From positions 62,001 through 126,000 of the forward strand of contig NZ_AUJB01000017.1 in the NCBI RefSeq assembly GCF_000424005.1: a DNA stretch of 64,000 bases, read 5' to 3'. Below, piece after piece: positions 27,898 to 36,890 of the stretch. The notes under the pieces were generated by a model. The model was given only the letters and a program-made list of their open reading frames with translations, had not been told where the DNA came from and made no database searches. This DNA is from Pseudobutyrivibrio ruminis CF1b. Lineage in GTDB: Bacteria > Bacillota > Clostridia > Lachnospirales > Lachnospiraceae. The position numbers and the translations under genes are program-made. Each line of letters opens with the position of its first letter. Within the stretch, counting starts at the first letter, position 1.

Positions 27898-28779
27898 ATG
27901 GATGGTAAAAAGATTGAGCAGGAGATTTTAGAAATCACCAATGAGCTCATAAAAGACTATAAATCAGACCGTGCTATAGATAAGATGGACACATACCATC
28001 AGCCAAATAAGGATAGCATTATCGATATCACTAAGAAGCTTCTTAGAATCGTTTATCCTGGCTACTATAGAGACCACGTTTATAAGGTCTACAATGTAGA
28101 GACAAACCTTAACACTTTAATGGAGGATGTTGTTTACAACCTCAATAAGCAGATTGCTTTAGTGCTTTGCTACAATCCTTCTTACTGCAATATCTGTGAG
28201 GAGTCATGCACTACAAAAGCCGAAGAAATGTCACTGGCATTCTTAAAGCGTATTCCTAAGGTTCGTGCTTTACTTGATACAGATCTTACTGCTGCATACG
28301 ATGGCGATCCCGCTGCCACAAGCATCGATGAAATCATCTTTGCTTACCCAGGTATTTTGGCAATCACCATTTTCCGTCTGGCTCACGAGCTTTACGACCT
28401 TGGGGTGCCTATCATTCCTCGTATCATGACTGAGCATGCTCACTCTCTTACCGGAATCGATATCCATCCAGGTGCTACCATCGGTGAATATTTCTTCATC
28501 GACCACGGCACAGGTATCGTAGTTGGTGAGACAACAGTTATCGGAAAGAACGTTAAAATCTATCAGGGTGTTACTCTAGGTGCTCTTTCAACAAGAGGCG
28601 GCCAGAACCTTCGCGGCGTACGTCGTCACCCTACTATCGAGGACAACGTTACTATTTACTCTAACGCTTCCGTACTTGGAGGCGACACAGTCATCGGACA
28701 CGATTCAATCATCGGAGGTTCTACCTTCATCACAGAATCGGTTCCACCTGAGTCAAGAATATATTATGATGTGAAATAA
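27898..28779 (+). CDS. cysE: Serine O-acetyltransferase
   Basis: A 293-residue enzyme that acetylates serine, the first step of cysteine synthesis. The N-terminal helical domain is followed by the left-handed beta-helix of hexapeptide repeats (IDIHPGATIGEYFFIDHGTGIVVGE region about residue 196; KIYQGVTLGALS about 220). Active-site His residues in the ID-HG-TG segment are present. The frame is open 18 codons upstream; the ATG at 27898 follows GAGGAG and is preferred. Longer than proteobacterial CysE mainly at the N-terminus, as in other Clostridia. Confidence 0.94.
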   Translation: MDGKKIEQEILEITNELIKDYKSDRAIDKMDTYHQPNKDSIIDITKKLLRIVYPGYYRDHVYKVYNVETNLNTLMEDVVYNLNKQIALVLCYNPSYCNICEESCTTKAEEMSLAFLKRIPKVRALLDTDLTAAYDGDPAATSIDEIIFAYPGILAITIFRLAHELYDLGVPIIPRIMTEHAHSLTGIDIHPGATIGEYFFIDHGTGIVVGETTVIGKNVKIYQGVTLGALSTRGGQNLRGVRRHPTIEDNVTIYSNASVLGGDTVIGHDSIIGGSTFITESVPPESRIYYDVK

Positions 28780-28783
28780 AATT

Positions 28784-28817
28784 GAGCCAGCTCCTTCAAG
28801 AGCTGGCTCTTTTTTTA
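28784..28817 (+). terminator. Terminator after cysE
   Basis: Perfect 10-bp stem GAGCCAGCTC-CTTCAA-GAGCTGGCTC followed by a run of eight T. Strong intrinsic terminator. Confidence 0.95.
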
Positions 28818-28859
28818 CCCGGGTTCACACCATATTTGCGATAGATTGCCTTCTGCACA

Positions 28860-30464
28860 TTATCTATTAATCTTATACGTATATGCGGTATTGTAAGTTG
28901 CCACATAAAGTGTATCATCTCTAACTTCGATCTGTTCAGGTCCTGTAACAAGCTTAATCTGATCAACCTTTTCACCTGTATTTTTATCAAGGAGATAGAG
29001 GTAATCAGGTTCCTCTGTAAATCCGTATCCACAGATGATTGTGTCATCAACAATCTGGAAGTTTGAAGCATTACTTACAAGTGGCTCACTTCTCCAAAGT
29101 ACTTTGTCTGTAGACATATCGATGGCTACCATATAATTTGACCAAGGCTCTTCAGATGCATAGCCATTATGTCCGAGAGAAACATATAATACTCCGTCCA
29201 TGGCCTTAGCCCAACGGACATACTGTGTAGTAGCTGAGTACTCATTTTCCTCCTGGTCAGGACCATTGCAAAGCTCTGCCAGGTCATATGTATGAAGCAA
29301 ATCATTTACCTCATAATCATATAAGAAAATAGTAGTGAACTCGTATCCGTACTCGCCACCATTACCAGGTGCATAGTAGTAATTGCCATCACCATAGCTA
29401 AGGAATGGGAGCTCAAATCCATTCTTTTCAGCCCATACTTCTGTGCTAAGCCAATCTGTTGTTTCCTTGCTTGTCTCAGTAAGAGTGATGTGCTTTGCAG
29501 CTGCTGGCTTTGCCTTATCACTTACATAGCGCTTCCATGTTGGGTTCTCGATAGAAACACCTCTGTCATTTTCTTCATCGTATTCATCATAATTATATTC
29601 AGATGGTTCCACCGTAGTAACATCAGCTTTTTCAGTAGTCAATAAAGCTGAAATGTCCTGATGTGATTTCTGCTTAAAAGCATCCTGGATGAAGCCTGGT
29701 AAATCATCTTCAGTAACTACAACATCCATTTCACCGGCTGCATAGCTTGCAATTTCATATGGTGAAAAATAAATATGCAATCCTTCATCTGTAAGTGTCC
29801 AAGTATAAGTATTATCATCCATCATAGTTTTAAAAGGATCTTCATCTGTAGCACATTCACATATGTAATAATTCTCGATTTCCTCTTTATTTTCTGGATA
29901 TTTTTCATATACCTTATTGCGGATAGCATCAACAAGCTTATCTTTATTATTTACAACCTCAGATAAATTAATAACATGGCCTGTTGTAACATCCAGGTTC
30001 AAAGAAAAATTATAGTGATTTGGATGCGCACCGCCTGAGCTGTAATATGATGAACCTAATAAAGTGAACAATCTTGAGTCGGCACGTACAAGTTCAAATG
30101 TAGTTTCATCAACATATTTGCCTTCTACATTGTCCTCGTCATTTAATGCATAACCGCCATATTCTGCCACAGTGTTCTCGCAACCTTCTCTCCAGTTGTT
30201 GCTATATTCCTCTAATGAACTGTTCAAGTTAGGAAATGTTTTAGCACTATCTTCAGAAAGAATTACTTCAGCATAATTTCCTGTAGCCAGTACCTGACCA
30301 TCCTGCTTTGCCTCCACAGGGTGATCTATTATTGTAACTGTAATAGGAGAACTGCTCTTATCCCCGATGAGGCCCTTGAACTTATCTGATACATTGGCAT
30401 CACAACCCATAAGTGACAATGAGCAGGCTATGGCCAATACACCAGCAATTATTTTCTTTTTCAT
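28860..30464 (-). CDS. Lipoprotein with RsiV/PdaC-like domain and beta-propeller-like C-terminus
   Basis: A 534-residue exported lipoprotein (lipobox SLMGC, Cys about residue 21). About residues 45-240 resemble the paired DUF4163/DUF3298 domain of PdaC and RsiV: EYSNNWREGCENTVAEYGGYA, LFTLLGSSYYSSGGAHPNHY, FSLNLDVTTGHVINLSEV, and LHIYFSPYEIASYAAG. The second half (about 340-534) has repeated strand motifs such as VLWRSEP and YLYLLDKNTGEKVDQIKL, like PQQ-type propellers. Function unknown: cell-wall sensing or binding is plausible. Start at 30464 chosen for the AAAGGA spacing and signal peptide. Confidence 0.7.
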   Translation of the reverse strand: MKKKIIAGVLAIACSLSLMGCDANVSDKFKGLIGDKSSSPITVTIIDHPVEAKQDGQVLATGNYAEVILSEDSAKTFPNLNSSLEEYSNNWREGCENTVAEYGGYALNDEDNVEGKYVDETTFELVRADSRLFTLLGSSYYSSGGAHPNHYNFSLNLDVTTGHVINLSEVVNNKDKLVDAIRNKVYEKYPENKEEIENYYICECATDEDPFKTMMDDNTYTWTLTDEGLHIYFSPYEIASYAAGEMDVVVTEDDLPGFIQDAFKQKSHQDISALLTTEKADVTTVEPSEYNYDEYDEENDRGVSIENPTWKRYVSDKAKPAAAKHITLTETSKETTDWLSTEVWAEKNGFELPFLSYGDGNYYYAPGNGGEYGYEFTTIFLYDYEVNDLLHTYDLAELCNGPDQEENEYSATTQYVRWAKAMDGVLYVSLGHNGYASEEPWSNYMVAIDMSTDKVLWRSEPLVSNASNFQIVDDTIICGYGFTEEPDYLYLLDKNTGEKVDQIKLVTGPEQIEVRDDTLYVATYNTAYTYKINR

Positions 30465-30600
30465 TATCATCATTCCTTTCATAAATATCATCCCAAAAAC
30501 AAATCATAAAAATATTACCAAATATTTGGATTTATAGCTATAAGATATGAAAAGTAGTAATATGAAAGCTGAAAATGAAAACAATTGAGCGGGGGTATAT

Positions 30601-31542
30601 ATGAAATTTAAAGAGATTTCTATTAACTCAATCGGTAACGTTAAGATTGGACAAACAGAGAATAAGAAGGCTGGCACCGGCGTCACAGTATTTGTTGTTC
30701 CAGAGGGAGCACCTTGTGGACTTGATATCAGAGGAGGTGGCCCCGCTGGTCGTGAATCAGGATTGCTAGATCCACTTGCAGCTGCAGAGGTAATCCACAG
30801 CGTAGTTTTAGGCGGTGGTTCAGCATTTGGACTAGAAGCAGCCAGCGGTGTAATGCAGTATCTCTCAGAGCACAATATAGGTTTCCCTGTGGGAGATGTT
30901 GTAGTTCCACTTGTTTGTCAGTCAGATATTTTTGATTTAGGATATGGCCGAAGCGATGTATATCCAGATAAGGCCATGGGTTATAAGGCTACAGAAAATG
31001 CTTTCAAGGGTAAGCATGGAAATTATAAAGATGGCAGTTTAGGTGCGGGATGTGGCGCAACAGTTGGAAAGCTCCTGGGCCCTGATAGATGCTGGAAATC
31101 TGGTTTAGGCAGTTATGCTGTAGAACTTGGTGAACTTAAGGTAGGTGCCATTATCTGTACAAATGCAATTGGTGATGTATATGATGCTAAAAATGGTAAG
31201 CGAATTGCGGGAGTAAAAAATGAAAAGGGTACCGGCCTGAACAAGGTTTCCTGCGAGGAACTTTTATACGATATGTATGTAAATCCTCCAGTTGGAATGA
31301 CCACAAACACAACCATCGGAATCATTCTGACTAATGCGAAGTTTAATAAGACTCAGCTTTGCAAGTTGGCTGGAATGGGTCACGATGGATATGCACGTTC
31401 TATTCGACCTGTTCACACTTCTATGGATGGAGACAGCATTTACGCCATGTCACTTGGTGATGTTGAGGCATCCCTTGATGTGGTTGGCACACTTGCAAAT
31501 CATGTAATATGTGAAGCTATTAAGAGAAGTGTAAATGTTTAA
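30601..31542 (+). CDS. P1-family peptidase (DmpA-like aminopeptidase)
   Basis: A 313-residue member of peptidase family S58/P1 (PF03576), N-terminal-nucleophile hydrolases that cut themselves into two chains. The expected self-cleavage region is TTNTTIGIILTNA (about residue 237), with the new N-terminal Thr as nucleophile; GGGSAFGLEAASGVM (about 79) and LGAGCGATVGKLLG (about 150) are family segments. No signal peptide, so cytosolic aminopeptidase or amidase activity is likely. GGGGG-type ribosome site. Ends before a bidirectional terminator. Confidence 0.87.
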   Translation: MKFKEISINSIGNVKIGQTENKKAGTGVTVFVVPEGAPCGLDIRGGGPAGRESGLLDPLAAAEVIHSVVLGGGSAFGLEAASGVMQYLSEHNIGFPVGDVVVPLVCQSDIFDLGYGRSDVYPDKAMGYKATENAFKGKHGNYKDGSLGAGCGATVGKLLGPDRCWKSGLGSYAVELGELKVGAIICTNAIGDVYDAKNGKRIAGVKNEKGTGLNKVSCEELLYDMYVNPPVGMTTNTTIGIILTNAKFNKTQLCKLAGMGHDGYARSIRPVHTSMDGDSIYAMSLGDVEASLDVVGTLANHVICEAIKRSVNV

Positions 31543-31639
31543 TAGCTACTAAAATAATAATCCGGAACCAATGCTGGTACTGGTTCAGGAGCTACTTCTT
31601 CTGAAGACATGGAGGTTATACTTGTTTGTAATATGCATG

Positions 31640-31673
31640 AAAAAAGAGACTAGGAGTCCTAGTCTCTTTTTGT
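31640..31673. terminator. Bidirectional terminator
   Basis: Stem AGAGACTAGG-AGT-CCTAGTCTCT flanked by A-run and T-run, placed between the converging P1 peptidase and flotillin genes. A second small hairpin (GAACCA / TGGTTC) lies upstream near 31564-31586. Confidence 0.9.
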
Positions 31674-31685
31674 TTGCCACCATTT

Positions 31686-33194
31686 TTACTTCTCTTCAGT
31701 CTTCACGCTTACATCAGCACCTGTGATGTTTACGTTCTTATTTACCTTAGCGTCGTATGTGTTAGCTCTCATGATTTCTGCGAAATCTACTCCTGTAGCC
31801 TCACTCATGGTATCAAATACCTGCTTCATAACGATTGGCATGTTACCAGAAATCTTTGAAGCTCCGCTCTGGCCGCCATCACCTGTCTCATAGATGTTAA
31901 TCTTGTCAATCTGCGAAAGTGGCTTAGCAATTTCAGCTGCGATTTCAGGCATTACCTTAATCATCATCTCTGCCATAGCAGCGCCGTTGTACTTGCGGTA
32001 TGCTTCTGCTTTCTTTTCCATTGCCTCAGCTTCTGCAAGACCCTTTGCCTTGATAGCTTCAGCTTCTGCCTTACCTTTTGCTGCGATACCAGCTGCCTCA
32101 GCATCGTACTTAGCCTTAATACCAGCTGCTTCCTGCTCTGCTGCGAACTTCTGAGCCTCAGCCTGTGCCTTTCTAGCATCAGCCTCGCGCTCCTGCTCGT
32201 ACTTAGCAGCCTCAGCCTTCTTCTGTCTCTGGATTAACTCTGCCTCAGCCTTCTTTTCAGCCTGATACTTTTCAGCATCTGCCTGCTTCTCAATCTGAGC
32301 TGCAAGTTCCTGCTGCTTTACAATTACTTCCTTCTGCTTCAGTTCTGCTTCGCGCTCTGCCTTAGCAATCTGAGCATTTACTGTAGCAGCTTCAATTGTC
32401 TTCTGCTGTTCCTGCTGCTGGATTGAGTATGCTGCATCGGCAACAGCGTTTGCTGTATCTGCCTGCTGCTTTAACTCTGCCTGCTTAATAGCAAGTGCGT
32501 TGTTCTTCTCAGCGATTTCTGTCTGTGCTGTAACTCTGGCATCATTTGCTGCCTTATCAGCCTCAGCCTGTGCGATAGCTACATCTCTGTCAGCCTGCGC
32601 CTTAGCAATTGCGGCATCCTTCTTAATCTTAGCTGTGTTATCCATACCAAGATCATTGATAAGACCATTCTCATCAGTTACATTCTGGATGTTGCAAGAA
32701 AGGATTTCGATACCAAGCTTACTCATGTCGCGTGAGGCTTTTTCCATAACCTGATCTGAGAAACTGTCTCGATCAGTGTTGATTACCTTAAGAGAAAGGG
32801 TACCGATAATCTCACGCATGTTACCCTGTAATGAATCCTGAAGATCCTGAGTAATCTGCTCTGGGTTCTTGTTAAGGAAGTTCTTTGCTGCAAGCTGAAT
32901 AGCTGCTGGGTCAGTACCAATTCTTACCTTTGCGACAGCATCAACATTTACATTAATGAAATCGTTTGTAGGTACAGACTGTTCTGTCTTAATATCTACT
33001 GTCATCTGTCCAAGATAGAGCTTATCAACTCGCTCAAAGAATGGAATCTTGATACCAGCACGACCAACTAAAATTCTAGGATTCTTTCTAAGACCTGAAA
33101 TGATAAAAGCTCTGTCAGGTGGTGCCTTTACGTAGCCTGCTACAATAATTAATAGAAGCACTATAATAAGTGCAATAATAGGAATTAGTTCCAT
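31686..33194 (-). CDS. floT: Flotillin-like SPFH membrane scaffold protein
   Basis: A 502-residue flotillin. An N-terminal membrane segment (about residues 3-22) is followed by the SPFH/PHB domain (RAFIISGLRKNPRILVGRAGIKIPFF, VNVDAVAKVRIGTDP) and a long Glu/Ala/Lys coiled coil (about 190-400) used for oligomerisation. In Bacillus, FloT organises membrane microdomains that carry kinases, secretion and wall enzymes. The gene stands alone; an NfeD partner, often adjacent in other species, is not seen on either side. Confidence 0.92.
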   Translation of the reverse strand: MELIPIIALIIVLLLIIVAGYVKAPPDRAFIISGLRKNPRILVGRAGIKIPFFERVDKLYLGQMTVDIKTEQSVPTNDFINVNVDAVAKVRIGTDPAAIQLAAKNFLNKNPEQITQDLQDSLQGNMREIIGTLSLKVINTDRDSFSDQVMEKASRDMSKLGIEILSCNIQNVTDENGLINDLGMDNTAKIKKDAAIAKAQADRDVAIAQAEADKAANDARVTAQTEIAEKNNALAIKQAELKQQADTANAVADAAYSIQQQEQQKTIEAATVNAQIAKAEREAELKQKEVIVKQQELAAQIEKQADAEKYQAEKKAEAELIQRQKKAEAAKYEQEREADARKAQAEAQKFAAEQEAAGIKAKYDAEAAGIAAKGKAEAEAIKAKGLAEAEAMEKKAEAYRKYNGAAMAEMMIKVMPEIAAEIAKPLSQIDKINIYETGDGGQSGASKISGNMPIVMKQVFDTMSEATGVDFAEIMRANTYDAKVNKNVNITGADVSVKTEEK

Positions 33195-33224
33195 ACATTT
33201 CCTCCTTCTGCGATTAAGTCGCTG

Positions 33225-33244
33225 TAACTATCTCTTGATAGTTA
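33225..33244 (-). promoter_or_regulatory. Small hairpin upstream of flotillin gene
   Basis: Perfect 8-bp inverted repeat TAACTATC-TCTT-GATAGTTA in the 96-bp gap between the papain-like protease gene and the flotillin gene. No T-run follows on the minus strand, so it is an operator or 5' UTR hairpin rather than a terminator. Confidence 0.35.
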
Positions 33245-33290
33245 TATGTTATAGCTTTACTTACCATTTAAACATATCTGGTTAAGAAAA

Positions 33291-36200
33291 TTAAGATAGT
33301 ATATCTCTCAATTTTTGCGAAATAATTGACCATATAGAAGTTCTTTTACTATTCTTACTTTTCTTTTTAGTCTTGTTATCTTTTGCTTCTGTCTTCTTTG
33401 TCTGCTTCTTTTTATTTTGCTTTTTCGTAGACTTAGACTTCTTTTTGTCTTTTTTCTTTTTGGAATTCTTCTTTGAGTTATTCTTGGTCTGTTTGTTTTT
33501 ATTAACCTGTTTCTTAGTTGAATTCTTTTTATTATCTATCTTTTCAGTTTCAACATTCTTTGAAGAGTCATTTTCTATCTGTGTTGAGTTTTCCTCCTGA
33601 GTATCAGTCTTCTCATCAGCCTTAGTATCTTCTTGTTTTTTATCCTCTGGTTTCTCTTCCACAGGTTTCTCTTCCACAGGTTTCTCTTCCACAGGTTTCT
33701 CTTCTACAGGTTCCTTTTTCTCTCTGTACTGAGGATAAAGATAAACCTCTGTATCAACTATAAATTGCTTTTGATAATTACTGAAATGACATCTAAACAT
33801 CTGATCTTCTGTTATTTCTGTGACAGGCTGCTTACCTTCTGGATCTAACGACCAATAAGCAAATTCCATATTGGAATCTTCTGGAATATAGCTTTCTGGA
33901 CTTACCATATTTATCATGGCTTCATCCAGTGCAGGAATCTTATATGGCATATGTTCTATATCAACCTCATATTCCATATACATCCTTTCATCTGTATAGC
34001 TCTTCAAATCTTCATTTGGAATATAGTACGCTACCGAGCCATACTCATATCCCCACTCAGGATATAAAACAATATCACCGGTTAATTCTGCCAAATCACA
34101 ATTTGGTACAGGCTTGGTTAAGTCCTCATCTAAATACCACTCGTAAACTGCATAGCCCTTTTTATAATAGTTTCCTTTGAAATAATAAGGGCAATTTTCT
34201 GAGTCTCCTGGATAGTAGTACTTTGGAACATTATAGGTTTGCACATCATCGCCAAATTTAAACTCCACATTATATGGCTCAACTGTTGCATATAAAACAG
34301 TTCTGTAGGAGCCATAGGTTCCGATAATTGCCGCATTTCCCTTCTTTCCATTAATAGTGACAAGACCGTTTTCATCTACATCAGCTACCTCTGGATTTCT
34401 TGATTCCCATTTAATCTCTGATGGTTCTGTTACAACAGAGTTCTCTTCCAGTTGAATTTGGAAGGTATCATCCTTATGACCCTTAAAAGCTTCCTCTTTT
34501 ACGATAATGCCTCTTTTTTGATTTGTAGAACCTTCATCCTCAGTGTTATTTGTATAAAGGTAGATTCTAGGGTCCCTATCGTATTCTTCCCCATTGATAG
34601 TACAGCCGTGATCTATTGGATTCTCAATTTCATAGGAATCACTCATATAGTTATAATCAGGCTCCACTGGTACATAAATCCAGTAATCTTCCTTATCTGT
34701 AATAGATAATGTAACTGTAACCTTTGTATCCTTCTTGATTTCTATAGGATTGTCAAGGTGAAGGGTATATGCACCACTATACTTTGCATCTGTATGACCT
34801 GTAGCTGTTTTGCTTCCCGCCTTGACTTCTACCTCTAGTTCTGAGTTGGGATTAGTAACAAATGCAGCAACAGCCTCTATTGTCTCACCAGCTTTAACAT
34901 TGTAATCTGTGGATATTTCTGCATGAGCTGACTTTACAGGAACATTATTCAGGTTAAGAGAAGAAGCGTAGGTATAAGTGTTATCGTATGGATGGATACT
35001 TGTTGAGAAGGCTGTAACTGTCTCATCCCAATTTATTCCCTTGTCGTAATAGGAAACCCAAAAATATCCAAACAAACCATAATCATCAAGACCCCAGCTG
35101 TTTCTGATTAACCATGCTCCATCACCAGGTGGAGTGTTTGTGAAATTCTCTGCTGGAAAATTATCATCCCATCCAACGATTGTTACAGCATGGTTTGGAA
35201 TGGCATCATCGCTACCATTATACATACAGTTTTCCATAGAATTGTATGCCATATCATCTGCATCAATAGTTGTGTAGACCGAGCCATGCTTTAAAATCGC
35301 ATCTTTAACATTGTCTCTCTGATAGATTCTAATATTGTTAACGCTCTCGATTCTTACACAGTTGAAATCCATAGCATATTTTGGCTCTAGCTCCTGTCCT
35401 GCCATGCTATAAGGAACAACTGACTCTGGAACAGCACCTACGCCATTTAGCATAGTTGCGTAAACGTATTGAACAAATCCTCCGTCCTGAAGGTAATCAG
35501 TATCTGGGTAAATAGTATATTTATCATTATCATGGCAATCCTTTGGGTCATCGTAATAATGAGCACAATAATATGCCATCTGGTATTCAGATAAATCAAA
35601 GCTATTATCAACACAGGTGTTTCTGTTTATAACATCTGTCTCAATAGAACACATAGCTGCATGAGCCCAGCAGGTACCATAATTTCCCTGGTTTCTAACT
35701 GAAGGAAGTGCTCCTGCTTCGTAGCCATTGTATGCTGAAGGTAGCTCGTAGCCGGGTCCCTCATAATTAGGGTCATCAATATATGGTCTGAAATTAGCAT
35801 TTGGATCACACTCTGGATCATAAGGACAATCTGGGTCCTCATACTCTGGGCAATCAGGACAGTCCGGGCAATCTGGGTCTTCATACTCTGGACAGTCTGG
35901 GCAGTCCGGACAATCTGGGTCTTCGTACTCTGGACAGTCTGGGCAGTCCGGACAATCTGGGTCTTCGTACTCTGGACAGTCTGGGTCCTCATACTCTGAT
36001 TCATCCGAGCCATCCACCCAGTCAAACAGCTTGGCAAACTTAGCCTCAGCAAAATCACTTATCTTTGTAAATAATGAAGTTAAGATGTTCTTTTCAACCT
36101 TTTCAGTTGGCTCTATAGGCTTTTCTGGATTTACAATTCCATCTGCTGGTGCTTCTTCGTCCTGTACTTTCACTGTAATTTCAGGAACCGTCACATCCTC

Positions 36201-36791
36201 TGCCAACTCATATTCTTCATCAATAACTGGACTGAAGGTGTAGGTGCCAAGCCACTCATTATAATCTGTTACAGGCTCCCACTTAGTGACCTTTACATCT
36301 ATATCCTCATCATCCTCTGTATGAGCTACGATGCTTTCTGGGAACTTTTTCTTAAGGCTGACGAAGGCTAGCTTATACTCTGTTTCTATAGGCTCAAGTT
36401 CGTCAAAGCCTGTAATAAGTTCTGAGGTTTCTTCCTCTTCTTCTAGCTCTTTTTCCTTTAGCTCCTCTTCATCTAATTCCTCTTGATCTTCTTCCTCTGA
36501 ATCTTCCTTGGATTCATCTAATTCGTTCTTTTCATTTTCAGATGAATTATCTTCTACTTCCTCTGTAGATTCTTCCTGGGAAATATCCTTTGAATTATCG
36601 TCTGATTTTTCTTTAGAATTTTCTTCTGAACTGTCATTAGAATTGTCTTGTAGAGCTTCTTGCGTAACTTCTGTTGTTTCTTCCTGGGGTATATCCGCAG
36701 TTTCTGTGGCGATGGAAATAATACTATCGCTACAAAGCAATGAAACAAGAAGCAAGCAGGATACTGCTCGCATTTTAATCTTTGTTTTCAT
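33291..36791 (-). CDS. Large secreted papain-like cysteine protease with Cys-rich repeats
   Basis: A 1166-residue exported protein. Order: signal peptide (about 1-28), very acidic Ser/Glu/Asp region (to about 130), Asp/Pro/Cys tandem repeats (about 265-320), C1 peptidase domain (about 340-600) with catalytic Cys in GNYGTCWAHAAM, His in NHAVTIVGWDD and Asn in IRNSWG, a lectin-like domain, an Ig-like BIG2 domain (about 760-840), InlB-like repeats, four PVEEK repeats, and a Lys-rich tail. No LPxTG motif; the basic tail may bind anionic wall polymers. Probably a surface protease or adhesin. Oppositely charged ends are unusual. Confidence 0.85.
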   Translation of the reverse strand: MKTKIKMRAVSCLLLVSLLCSDSIISIATETADIPQEETTEVTQEALQDNSNDSSEENSKEKSDDNSKDISQEESTEEVEDNSSENEKNELDESKEDSEEEDQEELDEEELKEKELEEEEETSELITGFDELEPIETEYKLAFVSLKKKFPESIVAHTEDDEDIDVKVTKWEPVTDYNEWLGTYTFSPVIDEEYELAEDVTVPEITVKVQDEEAPADGIVNPEKPIEPTEKVEKNILTSLFTKISDFAEAKFAKLFDWVDGSDESEYEDPDCPEYEDPDCPDCPDCPEYEDPDCPDCPDCPEYEDPDCPDCPDCPEYEDPDCPYDPECDPNANFRPYIDDPNYEGPGYELPSAYNGYEAGALPSVRNQGNYGTCWAHAAMCSIETDVINRNTCVDNSFDLSEYQMAYYCAHYYDDPKDCHDNDKYTIYPDTDYLQDGGFVQYVYATMLNGVGAVPESVVPYSMAGQELEPKYAMDFNCVRIESVNNIRIYQRDNVKDAILKHGSVYTTIDADDMAYNSMENCMYNGSDDAIPNHAVTIVGWDDNFPAENFTNTPPGDGAWLIRNSWGLDDYGLFGYFWVSYYDKGINWDETVTAFSTSIHPYDNTYTYASSLNLNNVPVKSAHAEISTDYNVKAGETIEAVAAFVTNPNSELEVEVKAGSKTATGHTDAKYSGAYTLHLDNPIEIKKDTKVTVTLSITDKEDYWIYVPVEPDYNYMSDSYEIENPIDHGCTINGEEYDRDPRIYLYTNNTEDEGSTNQKRGIIVKEEAFKGHKDDTFQIQLEENSVVTEPSEIKWESRNPEVADVDENGLVTINGKKGNAAIIGTYGSYRTVLYATVEPYNVEFKFGDDVQTYNVPKYYYPGDSENCPYYFKGNYYKKGYAVYEWYLDEDLTKPVPNCDLAELTGDIVLYPEWGYEYGSVAYYIPNEDLKSYTDERMYMEYEVDIEHMPYKIPALDEAMINMVSPESYIPEDSNMEFAYWSLDPEGKQPVTEITEDQMFRCHFSNYQKQFIVDTEVYLYPQYREKKEPVEEKPVEEKPVEEKPVEEKPEDKKQEDTKADEKTDTQEENSTQIENDSSKNVETEKIDNKKNSTKKQVNKNKQTKNNSKKNSKKKKDKKKSKSTKKQNKKKQTKKTEAKDNKTKKKSKNSKRTSIWSIISQKLRDILS
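35839..35988 (-). repeat. 42-bp coding tandem repeat
   Basis: Three full 42-bp units (35839-35880, 35881-35922, 35923-35964) and a partial fourth. Each encodes a 14-residue unit of the type EYEDPDCPDCPDCP. Units 2 and 3 differ by a single base, which indicates recent expansion or homogenisation. All lie in frame within the protease gene. Confidence 0.9.
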
Positions 36792-36852
36792 ACATTAAAC
36801 TCCATAACTTAAATATTGCCAAATTAGTTTATCATTCTATAATACTGTGGTC

Positions 36853-36881
36853 AAACAAATGGCAGGTCCATCGGACCTGCC
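36853..36881 (-). terminator. Terminator of the cNMP-binding-domain gene
   Basis: On the minus strand GGCAGGTCC-GAT-GGACCTGCC followed by ATTTGTTTG, 10 bp after the stop codon of the 758-residue gene. Confidence 0.8.
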
Positions 36882-36890
36882 ATAATCGCA

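Noticed and set aside
31540-31556. Fourth copy of the long hairpin family after the P1 peptidase gene (TAGCTACTAAA)
   Set aside because: Only about 12 bases match one end; the core and opposite arm are missing.
33633-33848. Plus-strand frame with HRFLF repeats
   Set aside because: Shadow of the PVEEK repeats of the minus-strand protease gene.
35839-35988. Possible CRISPR array (regular 42-bp units)
   Set aside because: The units are contiguous with no spacers and translate in frame inside the protease gene; no cas genes nearby.
35801-36043. Plus-strand open frame over the Cys-rich repeats
   Set aside because: It is a mirror of the 42-bp coding repeat, which happens to lack stops in several frames; no ribosome site and low-complexity product.
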